A DNA stretch of 5,546 bases from CBDUBU01 sp965365465 (GTDB taxonomy: Bacteria; Bacteroidota; Rhodothermia; Rhodothermales; DASSAV01): contig CBDUBU010000276.1 of assembly GCA_965365465.1 (NCBI GenBank), positions 1 to 5,546 of the forward strand, given 5' to 3'. Positions 1 through 5,546 of the stretch are shown piece after piece. A program made the translations under genes and the position numbers. The notes under the pieces are model-generated. The model was not told the DNA's origin. It did no database searches and was given only the letters and a program-made list of their open reading frames with translations. Position 1 is the first letter of the stretch. Every line of letters starts with the position of its first letter.

Positions 1-1239
1 GGATGCAACATCGATTTTCTGCCCGGAGTCTTCGGAAAGATCGTATAACTCATTTTTGACGAGCCGCCAATCCTGCCACATCACCGTGCCCTCGCCTTTT
101 TCCTCGGCCATCTGGACGACCAGCATACGGTCATCCAACTCCGGCTGCTCCTCTCCCCGCAGCAGTGGAGCAAGGCTTACCCCGTCGAACCGAATTCCCG
201 GCGGCGGAACTAGACCGCACAAGTCCATCAGCGTCGGCAGCAGATCCTGGACGTGAACGAGCGCATCGACTTCGGCTGCCGGGCGAAAATTCCCTGAAGG
301 CCAGCGAATGAAGAGTGGCACCCGGTGCCCGCCTTCATATAGAGACGCCTTCTTACCACGCATACCTGCATTGAATACCTCCTCGCCTTCCGCCGTGCCG
401 TTATCCGTGAGGAAAATCAGGATCGTGTTTTCGTCCAATCCTTGTTGTTCCAGATACGTCAGGAATTGCTCCAGCCGGTCGTCGACGCTCATGATCATGC
501 CGAAGAACGTTTCCGTAGGCTTGTCAAGACCCTTGTTCTTGTACGGCTCGCGGTAGTGATCCGGCACAAGAAATGGCCCATGAGGCGCGTTGAGCGGCAA
601 ATAGAGGAAAAAAGGTGCGTCCTCCTGCTGCACATCTTCCAGGAATTCACCGGCAAGGTCGAACCATACATCAGTGGCGTATCCCGCATACTGCTTCAGG
701 ATCCCATTATGATAGAGGTAATCATCCATGAGGTCGCTGTTCCAGTAATTCGGACTGGATTGTACGCCTCCCCGGAGGTACCAAACAGCATCTTCGAAGC
801 CTCTTTCATGAGGCCGGTAGCCTGGATGATTCCCGCCGAGGTGCCACTTGCCGTAGAGGGCCGTTCGGTAGCCATTTGCCTGAAAGATGTCCCCCATTGT
901 CGCAAGACCACGCTTGAGCAGGTGGCGCTGCCCATGGGCGCTGCTCGCGCCGTTCCGTAGCGCGTCGAGGCCTGTCAGGAGTTGACCACGTGTAGGTGTG
1001 CAGGCGGGCGCCACGTGAAAGCTGGTAAAACGGATACTCTCCTCGCCGAGCCGGTCCATCACCGGCGTTTTCAGGATCGGATTGCCGGTGTAAGAAAAAT
1101 CACCATACCCCTGATCATCCGTCATGATCAGGACTACGTTCGGACGTGATGCCGGCGCCTGCCCCAATGCAGGGGCATAGCCAAACAGGAGCCTACCTGT
1201 CAGCAAAACACCAAGAAGGAAACCAAAGAACTGTTTCAT
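1..1239 (-). CDS. S1-family (arylsulfatase-type) secreted sulfatase, 3' end cut by window
   Basis: Formylglycine-dependent sulfatase that hydrolyses sulfate esters, probably on a sugar or glycan. It starts at ATG 1239 and reads open for 413 codons to the window edge, so the C-terminus is missing. Residues 1-27 form a signal peptide (MKQ, then a hydrophobic run, possible cleavage near LGQA), so the enzyme should act in the periplasm or outside the cell. Visible active-site features are the metal-binding pair D41-D42 in MTDDQGYGD; the modification motif CTPTRGQLLTG with C80 as the formylglycine precursor and R84; GKWHLGG with K131 and H133; APHGP with H220; TDNG with D279-N280; and GKK-EGGHRVP at 295-308 with a conserved lysine. 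The YDLSEDSGQ segment near residue 399 is typical of the C-terminal subdomain, so perhaps 50-100 residues are missing. The Cys-type motif needs a formylglycine-generating enzyme or anaerobic maturase, not encoded here. No strong Shine-Dalgarno site precedes the ATG. It lies 35 bases after the propeller gene, probably in the same operon. Family is certain; substrate is unknown. Confidence 0.95.
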   Translation of the reverse strand, partial: MKQFFGFLLGVLLTGRLLFGYAPALGQAPASRPNVVLIMTDDQGYGDFSYTGNPILKTPVMDRLGEESIRFTSFHVAPACTPTRGQLLTGLDALRNGASSAHGQRHLLKRGLATMGDIFQANGYRTALYGKWHLGGNHPGYRPHERGFEDAVWYLRGGVQSSPNYWNSDLMDDYLYHNGILKQYAGYATDVWFDLAGEFLEDVQQEDAPFFLYLPLNAPHGPFLVPDHYREPYKNKGLDKPTETFFGMIMSVDDRLEQFLTYLEQQGLDENTILIFLTDNGTAEGEEVFNAGMRGKKASLYEGGHRVPLFIRWPSGNFRPAAEVDALVHVQDLLPTLMDLCGLVPPPGIRFDGVSLAPLLRGEEQPELDDRMLVVQMAEEKGEGTVMWQDWRLVKNELYDLSEDSGQKIDVAS

Positions 1240-1274
1240 GAAAGCGAATATTCCGCGTTTACAAGAAGGCAGAG

Positions 1275-2531
1275 TCACTGCACGACGGCATCATTGCGCC
1301 AAAGGTGCAGGTCCTTCCATTCATCCCACGCATGGCTGACGAGGTCGAGGTCGCCGTCATTGTCGAGGTCTACGGTTTGGGCGCCGAGGTGAGCCTCCTT
1401 GCCACGACCGATGTCGTGTAGCGTAAAGGCGCCTGCCCCGTCGTTCTCAAAAATCATCGTTCGCAGGTCTGGCCCCTTGTGTTCGTTAGTAATCACGTCG
1501 AGATCTCCGTCGCCGTCCAGATCGGCAAGATCGAGATTATTCATGGAATAGCCGGTAACGATGACATGTTCGATCCAACGATCCGACTTCGGATCGGCAG
1601 GGGCTTCATACCAGCGGATATTGGCGTTAGGCTCCCCGCCCGGATAGCGTTCTTCGCTGATGACGATGTCGGGACGGCCGTCGCCATTCAGGTCGCCAAT
1701 TTCGAACCGATCCGCCTGCGTGGAGATACCCGCGTCATGGCGCACCCACGGACCCGAGCCATCGCCGGGATTCTCCCACCACGCCACTATGCCGTTGCCT
1801 TCCCGGATTTCCTCGGCCCCTGGCATCGCTTCGCCGCCCTCGGTCTGTATTCCACCGGCGATGTCAAGGTCACCGTCGCCGTCGAGGTCGCCGATGCCGA
1901 TGCCTTCCGCATAGGCTTCCGTCGCTATTCGGGTAGACGGCCACGGGGCAACTTCCGGATCGTCCGAAATTTCGACGTAGTAGATGCCGTCTCCGACACT
2001 CAGCAGTATTTCAGGTTTGCCTCCTTCAATGACTTGAGCGAGTTCATAACCTTGCCCATTGACATGGTCAGTTGCAGGCAATTCGCCAATTTTTGTGGCG
2101 CGCCAGGCGTTTCCCTGTTCATCTTCCGCTTCAAGCCAGTACACATCCGGAAGCGCGGTCCCGATGATATCGCCGAAAGCATCCCCATCTACATCAGTGA
2201 AAAGCATCCCGTCTACATTAAGGCCGAGATCCACACGAGGCCACGGCGAGGTCAGGTCGCCTCCAGGATTGCGGTAGAAGTATCGGCCTGAAACGATATC
2301 CTTGTATCCGTCACCCGTTACGTCGGCAAAATCTAGTCCGAAGTAGCGGAGCCACTCTGGATCGGCAAAATCGCCCCAGCGCTGCCGCTGATCATCGATG
2401 TTGATGTAGGTCCATTTGTCGAGATCCAGCGTTTCGGCGACAGGTGGCAGGCCTGAAGCCGAATCATCTGCACACCGGACAGACACAAGCGCAACAAAGG
2501 TGAGGAAGATAGAAGTAAGCGTCTTTTGCAT
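1275..2531 (-). CDS. Exported FG-GAP/VCBS-repeat beta-propeller protein, possible lipoprotein
   Basis: A 418-residue protein made of an export signal and a single propeller of calcium-loop repeats. I chose ATG 2531 because AGGA lies 5 bases upstream; the in-frame GTG at 2534 would sit only 2 bases from it. Residues 1-19 are a hydrophobic signal followed by C20. The sequence before it, VSVR-C, is a poor lipobox because Arg is at -1, so lipidation is uncertain. Acidic D-x-D/N-x-DG loops sit at about residues 67-81 (DVTGDGYKD), 112-124 (DVDGDAFGD), 214-226 (DLDGDGDLD), 279-291 (DLNGDGRPD), 337-348 (DLDGDGDLD) and 388-399 (DLDNDGDLD). A degenerate one at 170-187 would make seven blades. Such loops usually bind calcium. 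WWENPGDGSGPWVRH and IRWYEAP are recurring outer-strand motifs of this family. Likely role is glycan binding or carbohydrate processing at the envelope, inferred only from neighbours. A link to the propeller of aldos-2-ulose dehydratase or of polysaccharide lyases is possible but unproven; no cupin-like or lyase domain is visible. Stop is TGA at 1275-1277. Confidence 0.9.
   Translation of the reverse strand: MQKTLTSIFLTFVALVSVRCADDSASGLPPVAETLDLDKWTYINIDDQRQRWGDFADPEWLRYFGLDFADVTGDGYKDIVSGRYFYRNPGGDLTSPWPRVDLGLNVDGMLFTDVDGDAFGDIIGTALPDVYWLEAEDEQGNAWRATKIGELPATDHVNGQGYELAQVIEGGKPEILLSVGDGIYYVEISDDPEVAPWPSTRIATEAYAEGIGIGDLDGDGDLDIAGGIQTEGGEAMPGAEEIREGNGIVAWWENPGDGSGPWVRHDAGISTQADRFEIGDLNGDGRPDIVISEERYPGGEPNANIRWYEAPADPKSDRWIEHVIVTGYSMNNLDLADLDGDGDLDVITNEHKGPDLRTMIFENDGAGAFTLHDIGRGKEAHLGAQTVDLDNDGDLDLVSHAWDEWKDLHLWRNDAVVQ
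1335..2333 (-). repeat. FG-GAP calcium-loop repeats within the propeller gene
   Basis: This coding region holds six clear and one degenerate copy of the D-x-D-x-DG-x-x-D loop, spaced 45 to 100 residues apart. The similarity is visible in the DNA as recurring GTCGAGGTC/GCCGTC tracts on the plus strand, for example near 1342-1372, 1498-1526 and 1863-1889. They are protein repeats inside one gene, not mobile or intergenic repeats. Confidence 0.8.
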
Positions 2532-2534
2532 CAC

Positions 2535-2540
2535 GATCCT
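2535..2540 (-). promoter_or_regulatory. Shine-Dalgarno site of the propeller gene
   Basis: The minus strand reads AGGATCGTGATG. AGGA sits 5 bases from the ATG at 2531 and only 2 from the GTG at 2534, which favours the ATG as start. It is the clearest ribosome site among the four complete junctions in the window. Confidence 0.5.
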
Positions 2541-2579
2541 AGCTGAAAATGGGAAAGCATTGATTCAAGGGAAGGCCGT

Positions 2580-3629
2580 CTAAGAGAGGCCCAGAATACT
2601 ACGGTTACGCACTGCGTCTGAGGCGGCGCCTGCAAAGTCGTCGAACGCCACTTCCGTAGCTTCTATAATGTGGCTCCTGATAAAGGAGGCTCCCTCGCGG
2701 GCGCCTTGCTCGGGCGACTTGACGGCGCACTCCCATTCAAGGACGGCCCAGCCACGATATCCCTTTTCGGTGAGCATCGTAAAGACGCGGGTGAAGTCCA
2801 CCTGTCCGTCGCCAGGAGAACGAAAACGGCCTGCGCGGTCGCTCCAGCCTTCGTAGCCGCTATAGACGCCAACTCGTCCCGTTGGACGAAACTCTGCATC
2901 CTTCACATGGAAGCCAACGATCCGATCACCGTATCGCCGGATGAAGTCGATATAATCGAGCTGCTGAAGGACGAAGTGGCTGGCGTCATAGTTTAGACAG
3001 GCGGCAGGGTGCCCGTCCAGCAAGTCAAGAAAACGCTCGAAGGTTGCGCCGTCGTAGATGTCCGAACCGGGATGAAGCTCGTAAGCGATCGCCACACCTC
3101 GCTCGGCGGCAGCGTCGAGAATTGGGCGCCAGCGGCGCGCCAGCTCGTCGAACGCCGCTTCGATGAGGCCGGGGGGCCGCTGCGGCCATGGATACATGAA
3201 AGGCCACGCCAGACCACCCGAGAGTACGGGCACGATGCGGGTACCCATCCGGGAAGACGCCTCAATGGTCTTTCTCAGCACTTCCGTGGCCCACTTTACA
3301 CGCTCCGAGTCATCCAACCCTTTCGGGTAGAACCCGCTGAACAGGGCCTCGTACGCCGGATGTATGGCGAGCACCTGCCCGGCCAGAAAAGCTCCCAACT
3401 CGCTGACCTCCAGGCCGTGTTTGGAAAGCATACCTTTGTACTCGTCGCAGTACGTTTGCGAGGATGCAGCCAGGTCGAGGTCGATACACCGCTGCTCCCA
3501 TACCGGGATCTGCAGGCCCTTGTAGCCGAGGCTCGCTGCCCATGGAGCAAGCGTCTCGATGCGGTCATATGGCGAATCATCGCGCATAAACTGCGCAAGA
3601 AATACAGAGGGTCCTTTTATACTGCTCAT
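2580..3629 (-). CDS. Sugar phosphate isomerase/epimerase-like TIM-barrel enzyme (AP-endonuclease-2 superfamily), enzyme 2
   Basis: A complete 349-residue cytoplasmic protein with no signal peptide, from ATG 3629 to TAA at 2580. It fits the xylose-isomerase-like TIM-barrel fold, whose members use a divalent metal to isomerise, epimerise or eliminate on sugars. Probable metal and catalytic residues are E184 and H186 in YELHPGSD, D215 and H218 in NYDASH, H241 and D244 in FHVKDAE, and E298 in LEWE. Other family-like segments are AASLGYKGLQIPVWE (31-45), GGLAWPFMYPWPQRPPGL (138-155) and CAVKSPEQGAREGASFI (301-317). The C-terminal tail FDDFAGAASDAVRNRSILGL (329-348) matches, from memory, a conserved tail of full-length homologues in other phyla, so the protein looks intact. 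The start lacks a clear Shine-Dalgarno site. It lies 38 bases after enzyme 1 and 48 bases before the propeller gene. The exact reaction is unknown. Options are ketose epimerase, aldose-ketose isomerase, inosose dehydratase-like or 3-keto-glycoside chemistry; the sequence alone does not choose. Confidence 0.93.
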   Translation of the reverse strand: MSSIKGPSVFLAQFMRDDSPYDRIETLAPWAASLGYKGLQIPVWEQRCIDLDLAASSQTYCDEYKGMLSKHGLEVSELGAFLAGQVLAIHPAYEALFSGFYPKGLDDSERVKWATEVLRKTIEASSRMGTRIVPVLSGGLAWPFMYPWPQRPPGLIEAAFDELARRWRPILDAAAERGVAIAYELHPGSDIYDGATFERFLDLLDGHPAACLNYDASHFVLQQLDYIDFIRRYGDRIVGFHVKDAEFRPTGRVGVYSGYEGWSDRAGRFRSPGDGQVDFTRVFTMLTEKGYRGWAVLEWECAVKSPEQGAREGASFIRSHIIEATEVAFDDFAGAASDAVRNRSILGLS

Positions 3630-3667
3630 GAAATCTAATCAGGAGTGGCCAGAACGTGAAGGAGCAA

Positions 3668-4666
3668 TCATCCGGCTTCGCGGATGCATTTGAGCATAAG
3701 GCGGCTCATTTCGATGCCTTTGTCGCCGGACTTCTGAAGCTCGCGGGCGCCGTTCTTCATCAGGAGCTCGGCCACACGCTTGGCGCGGTGCAGATTCTCT
3801 ACGGACAACTCGATGTAGGAACGCGGGCTATCGCGGTAGGGGAACAGGTCAAGCCCGTACCACCCGTCATACTCGGCCTCTTCGAGAACGAACATAAAGG
3901 AGACGAGACGGATGAAGTTGACCACACCCGGCGGCACATCCATATCGGCCTGCTGATCGTTGTCGTTGAAGTGGGTATGATAGAGCCTGCCATAGCGAAG
4001 CACGAGACCCAACTGATCTTCCAGGTTTTCGTGGGCGATCAGGCTGTGGCCGATGTCGAGATTGATGCCAAAGTTGGGATCATCGACTTCGTTGACGATG
4101 GTGAGGGCCTGCGCGGTGTTGCCCATGAGAATGTGCGAGCGCGGCTCAAAAGGCTTAGGCTCAATACAAATTTTTGTGGCGTAGCCGTTCTTATGCAGGT
4201 GTTCGAGGATCTTGCGGACACTTTCGACATAGCGCTCGTAGAGATCGAGGTAGCTTTGCTGCAACGGGAAGTCATTGCCGTCGGTAGCGGGCCAGAGGAC
4301 GCTGATTGGAACGTCGAAACGGGCGCCCATGTCGAGCGCTTCCTTGACGCGGTCGACAGCTTGCTGCCTGATCTTCAGATCGGCGTCTGCAAGGGCTCCG
4401 TTCTTGAAGCGCTTTTCGGTCCAGGTATGGCCGCAAAGCTGGACCATTTTAAGCCCATAACCATCCAACACCTTTCCGATTTCCTTCTCGTTGGCCGTGT
4501 TAATTTCAGTAGGCACATGGAGTTCGATGCCGGATATTCCTTCGATTTCGCCGCATTCTTTGATGCGATCGATCACGGAGACATCGTCACCAAACCCTTT
4601 CACATTGAAACGGTCGGGCAGATTGGTTTGGCCCCAGATGCCCATACAGATTTTCATGTCGTCCAT
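3668..4666 (-). CDS. Xylose-isomerase-like TIM-barrel sugar isomerase, enzyme 1
   Basis: A complete 332-residue cytoplasmic protein of the xylose-isomerase-like TIM-barrel superfamily, probably a metal-dependent aldose-ketose isomerase or epimerase. Candidate active-site residues are E169 in CIEPKPFEPR, D204 and H207 in NLDIGHSL, H230 and H232 in YHTHFNDND, and D273 in GLDLFPYRD. LWPATDGNDFPLQ at 124-136 resembles the W-P-x-x-DG-x-D-x-P segment of bacterial sugar isomerases. The LDLFPYRD motif and the MGNTAQAL segment (181-188) differ from enzyme 2, so these are separate subfamilies, not a recent tandem duplication. Two starts are possible. ATG 4666 (used here) overlaps the kinase by 13 bases. 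ATG 4657, giving MKICMGIWG, overlaps the kinase stop as ATGA and matches the usual N-terminus of this fold. Neither has a strong ribosome site, so translational coupling to the kinase is likely. Pairing with a fructokinase-like kinase suggests it makes the ketose that is then phosphorylated; this is inference. Substrate is unknown. Confidence 0.93.
   Translation of the reverse strand: MDDMKICMGIWGQTNLPDRFNVKGFGDDVSVIDRIKECGEIEGISGIELHVPTEINTANEKEIGKVLDGYGLKMVQLCGHTWTEKRFKNGALADADLKIRQQAVDRVKEALDMGARFDVPISVLWPATDGNDFPLQQSYLDLYERYVESVRKILEHLHKNGYATKICIEPKPFEPRSHILMGNTAQALTIVNEVDDPNFGINLDIGHSLIAHENLEDQLGLVLRYGRLYHTHFNDNDQQADMDVPPGVVNFIRLVSFMFVLEEAEYDGWYGLDLFPYRDSPRSYIELSVENLHRAKRVAELLMKNGARELQKSGDKGIEMSRLMLKCIREAG
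4654..4666 (-). promoter_or_regulatory. Stop/start overlap between kinase and TIM-barrel enzyme 1 (translational coupling)
   Basis: The minus strand reads TTATGGACGACATGAAA here. The kinase ends at this TGA, while the isomerase can start at the first ATG (4666) or at the second, which shares ATGA with the stop. No AGGAG-like site lies 5-10 bases before either ATG. Re-initiation by ribosomes leaving the kinase is therefore the simplest explanation for its expression. Confidence 0.6.
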
Positions 4667-5546
4667 AACGGTTCTTCAGCCTCTTCTATGATGAGATGAT
4701 GGTAGTCAGGGTCCACGACCCGGTCCCTATGATTTTGCAGAAAGGCGCTGACCAGGGCGCTACTGATCGGCTTCGTAGCTCCGCGTTGGGTGGCTACAAC
4801 CGCGCCGAGCGCATTTCCAAGACGGCAGCCCTGCTCTGCGGCCATGCCGCGGAGCAACCGGTCCAGAAAACCGGCAGAGAATGCATCGCCCGAGCCGCAC
4901 GGATCAATGAGCTTCACCGCATACCCCGGCTCATAAATGCATTTCCCACCCTTTGAAGCGCAGAGCGCCCCGCGTTCACCCAGTGTTATGACGCAGTGCT
5001 CAAGAGACCAGTCCGACACCAGTTGCTGCGCAACGGAACACATATCGCCGCTGCTGCCATAAAATGACGCGGCGAGCTCGAAAGCCTCTCCATCATTAAG
5101 CTTCAGGATGTCCGCACGCCGCAGGGAGTTTTCGATGCTTGCATCCGTGTAGCAACCTTTACGGAGATTTATGTCGAGAAAGGCGAGCGCGCGCCCTCCT
5201 GCTCGCTCCAGAAGGGCGCGCAGCGTTTCGGCCGATTGCTCTTCCCGCTGGGCGAGCGTACCGAAACAGATGCAATCCGCCGAGGCAGCAAGCGCTTCCA
5301 GATCTGGGTTTAAGGTGATATGATCGTAAGCTGCGTCCTTGATGATTTCGTAATCGGGCTGATTATGCTCGTCGAAAAAGACCTTCACGGCGCCCGTAGG
5401 GTAGCGCGTGCTGCGCTGCAGATATTCACCCCAAAGCCCAAGCTTACGCACGGCGGATCGTGCCTCGTCCCCTCTTTCATCCACACCAACGGCGCTGATC
5501 ATAAACGAATCATGACCCAACCCCGCCATTCGGTAAGCGAAATTGA
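4654..5546 (-). CDS. PfkB-family (fructokinase-like) carbohydrate kinase, 5' end cut by window
   Basis: ATP-dependent sugar kinase of the ribokinase/PfkB family. The reading frame stays open past ATG 5529 to the window edge and encodes NFAYRMAGLGHDSF, the usual segment after the N-terminal GG-x-P-x-NFA sugar-binding motif. ATG 5529 is therefore internal and roughly 25-35 residues lie outside the window. Numbering from the first full codon (N1), 296 residues are visible. YPTGAVKVFFDE (48-59) followed by QPDYEI is typical of fructokinases. DINLRKGCY (124-132) and KLNDGEAFEL (148-157) match the central segments. DPCGSGDAFSAGFLDRLL (214-231) is the second PfkB signature, giving the anion hole and the catalytic base D220. 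ATQRGAT (252-258) is the usual nucleotide-site end. Cys replaces the more common Thr/Val/Ala in the signature, and the usual N-E-E-E is N-D-G-E. Substrate is likely a ketose or similar hexose, unconfirmed. The TGA stop at 4654-4656 overlaps the next gene, so the two are probably co-translated. Confidence 0.94.
   Translation of the reverse strand, partial: NFAYRMAGLGHDSFMISAVGVDERGDEARSAVRKLGLWGEYLQRSTRYPTGAVKVFFDEHNQPDYEIIKDAAYDHITLNPDLEALAASADCICFGTLAQREEQSAETLRALLERAGGRALAFLDINLRKGCYTDASIENSLRRADILKLNDGEAFELAASFYGSSGDMCSVAQQLVSDWSLEHCVITLGERGALCASKGGKCIYEPGYAVKLIDPCGSGDAFSAGFLDRLLRGMAAEQGCRLGNALGAVVATQRGATKPISSALVSAFLQNHRDRVVDPDYHHLIIEEAEEPLWTT

Noticed and set aside
442..960. 172-codon plus-strand reading frame, and short minus-strand frames at 495-689 and 696-935
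   Set aside because: All lie in other frames of the sulfatase gene, which is open across the whole region with intact active-site motifs.
1240..1274. Possible terminator between the propeller gene and the sulfatase
   Set aside because: Only 35 bases, with no inverted repeat followed by a T run on the minus strand.
1479..2291. 270-codon plus-strand reading frame antisense to the propeller gene
   Set aside because: Its V-A-V-E-V-A-like stretches are reverse reads of the DLDGDGDLD repeats. The minus-strand protein explains the sequence fully.
2532..2579. Possible terminator or promoter between enzyme 2 and the propeller gene
   Set aside because: No stable GC-rich hairpin with a T tract and no clear -35/-10 pair is visible. 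The gap looks like an ordinary operon spacer.
3009..3638. 209-codon plus-strand reading frame
   Set aside because: Antisense shadow of TIM-barrel enzyme 2, with no recognisable domain.
3656..4699. 347-codon plus-strand reading frame antisense to TIM-barrel enzyme 1
   Set aside because: It mirrors almost exactly the span of a gene with clear enzyme motifs. Its translation shows no family I recognise, and it is explained by codon bias on the coding strand.
4696..4956. Short plus-strand reading frame over the kinase C-terminal region
   Set aside because: It is antisense to the segment encoding the kinase signature DPCGSGDAF.
5527..5529. ATG at 5529 as the kinase start
   Set aside because: The frame is open upstream and encodes NFAYR, a conserved internal segment of PfkB kinases, so this Met is internal.

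Overview
The window carries five protein-coding genes, all on the minus strand, packed with gaps of 35 to 50 bases or a short overlap. In transcription order (right to left) they are: a PfkB-family sugar kinase (5' end outside the window), a first xylose-isomerase-like TIM-barrel enzyme, a second and clearly different TIM-barrel isomerase/epimerase, an exported FG-GAP/VCBS beta-propeller protein, and a secreted S1-family sulfatase (3' end outside the window). No RNA gene, insertion sequence, CRISPR array, promoter or convincing terminator is visible, and no stretch over 50 bases lies outside a gene. The long plus-strand reading frames are shadows of these genes.

Layout: 4654-5546 kinase; 3668-4666 TIM-barrel enzyme 1, which overlaps the kinase stop and is probably translationally coupled to it; 2580-3629 TIM-barrel enzyme 2; 1275-2531 FG-GAP propeller protein; 1-1239 sulfatase. 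The shared direction and lack of terminators suggest one transcript whose promoter lies to the right of the window.

Inferred working model: this is part of a carbohydrate-use operon. The sulfatase would remove sulfate esters from a glycan outside the cytoplasm, and the propeller protein would bind or process the glycan at the envelope. The two TIM-barrel enzymes would rearrange the released sugar in the cytoplasm, and the fructokinase-like kinase would phosphorylate the resulting (keto)sugar. The substrate cannot be read from the sequence.

Organism: moderately GC-rich DNA, weak Shine-Dalgarno sites, a formylglycine-type sulfatase and an FG-GAP protein beside sugar isomerases suggest a marine or environmental polysaccharide degrader, such as a Rhodothermota/Bacteroidota, Planctomycetota or Verrucomicrobiota member. 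This is a guess from gene content, not a phylogenetic result. Each family is recognisable on its own. The novelty, if any, lies in the combination and in the unknown substrate.
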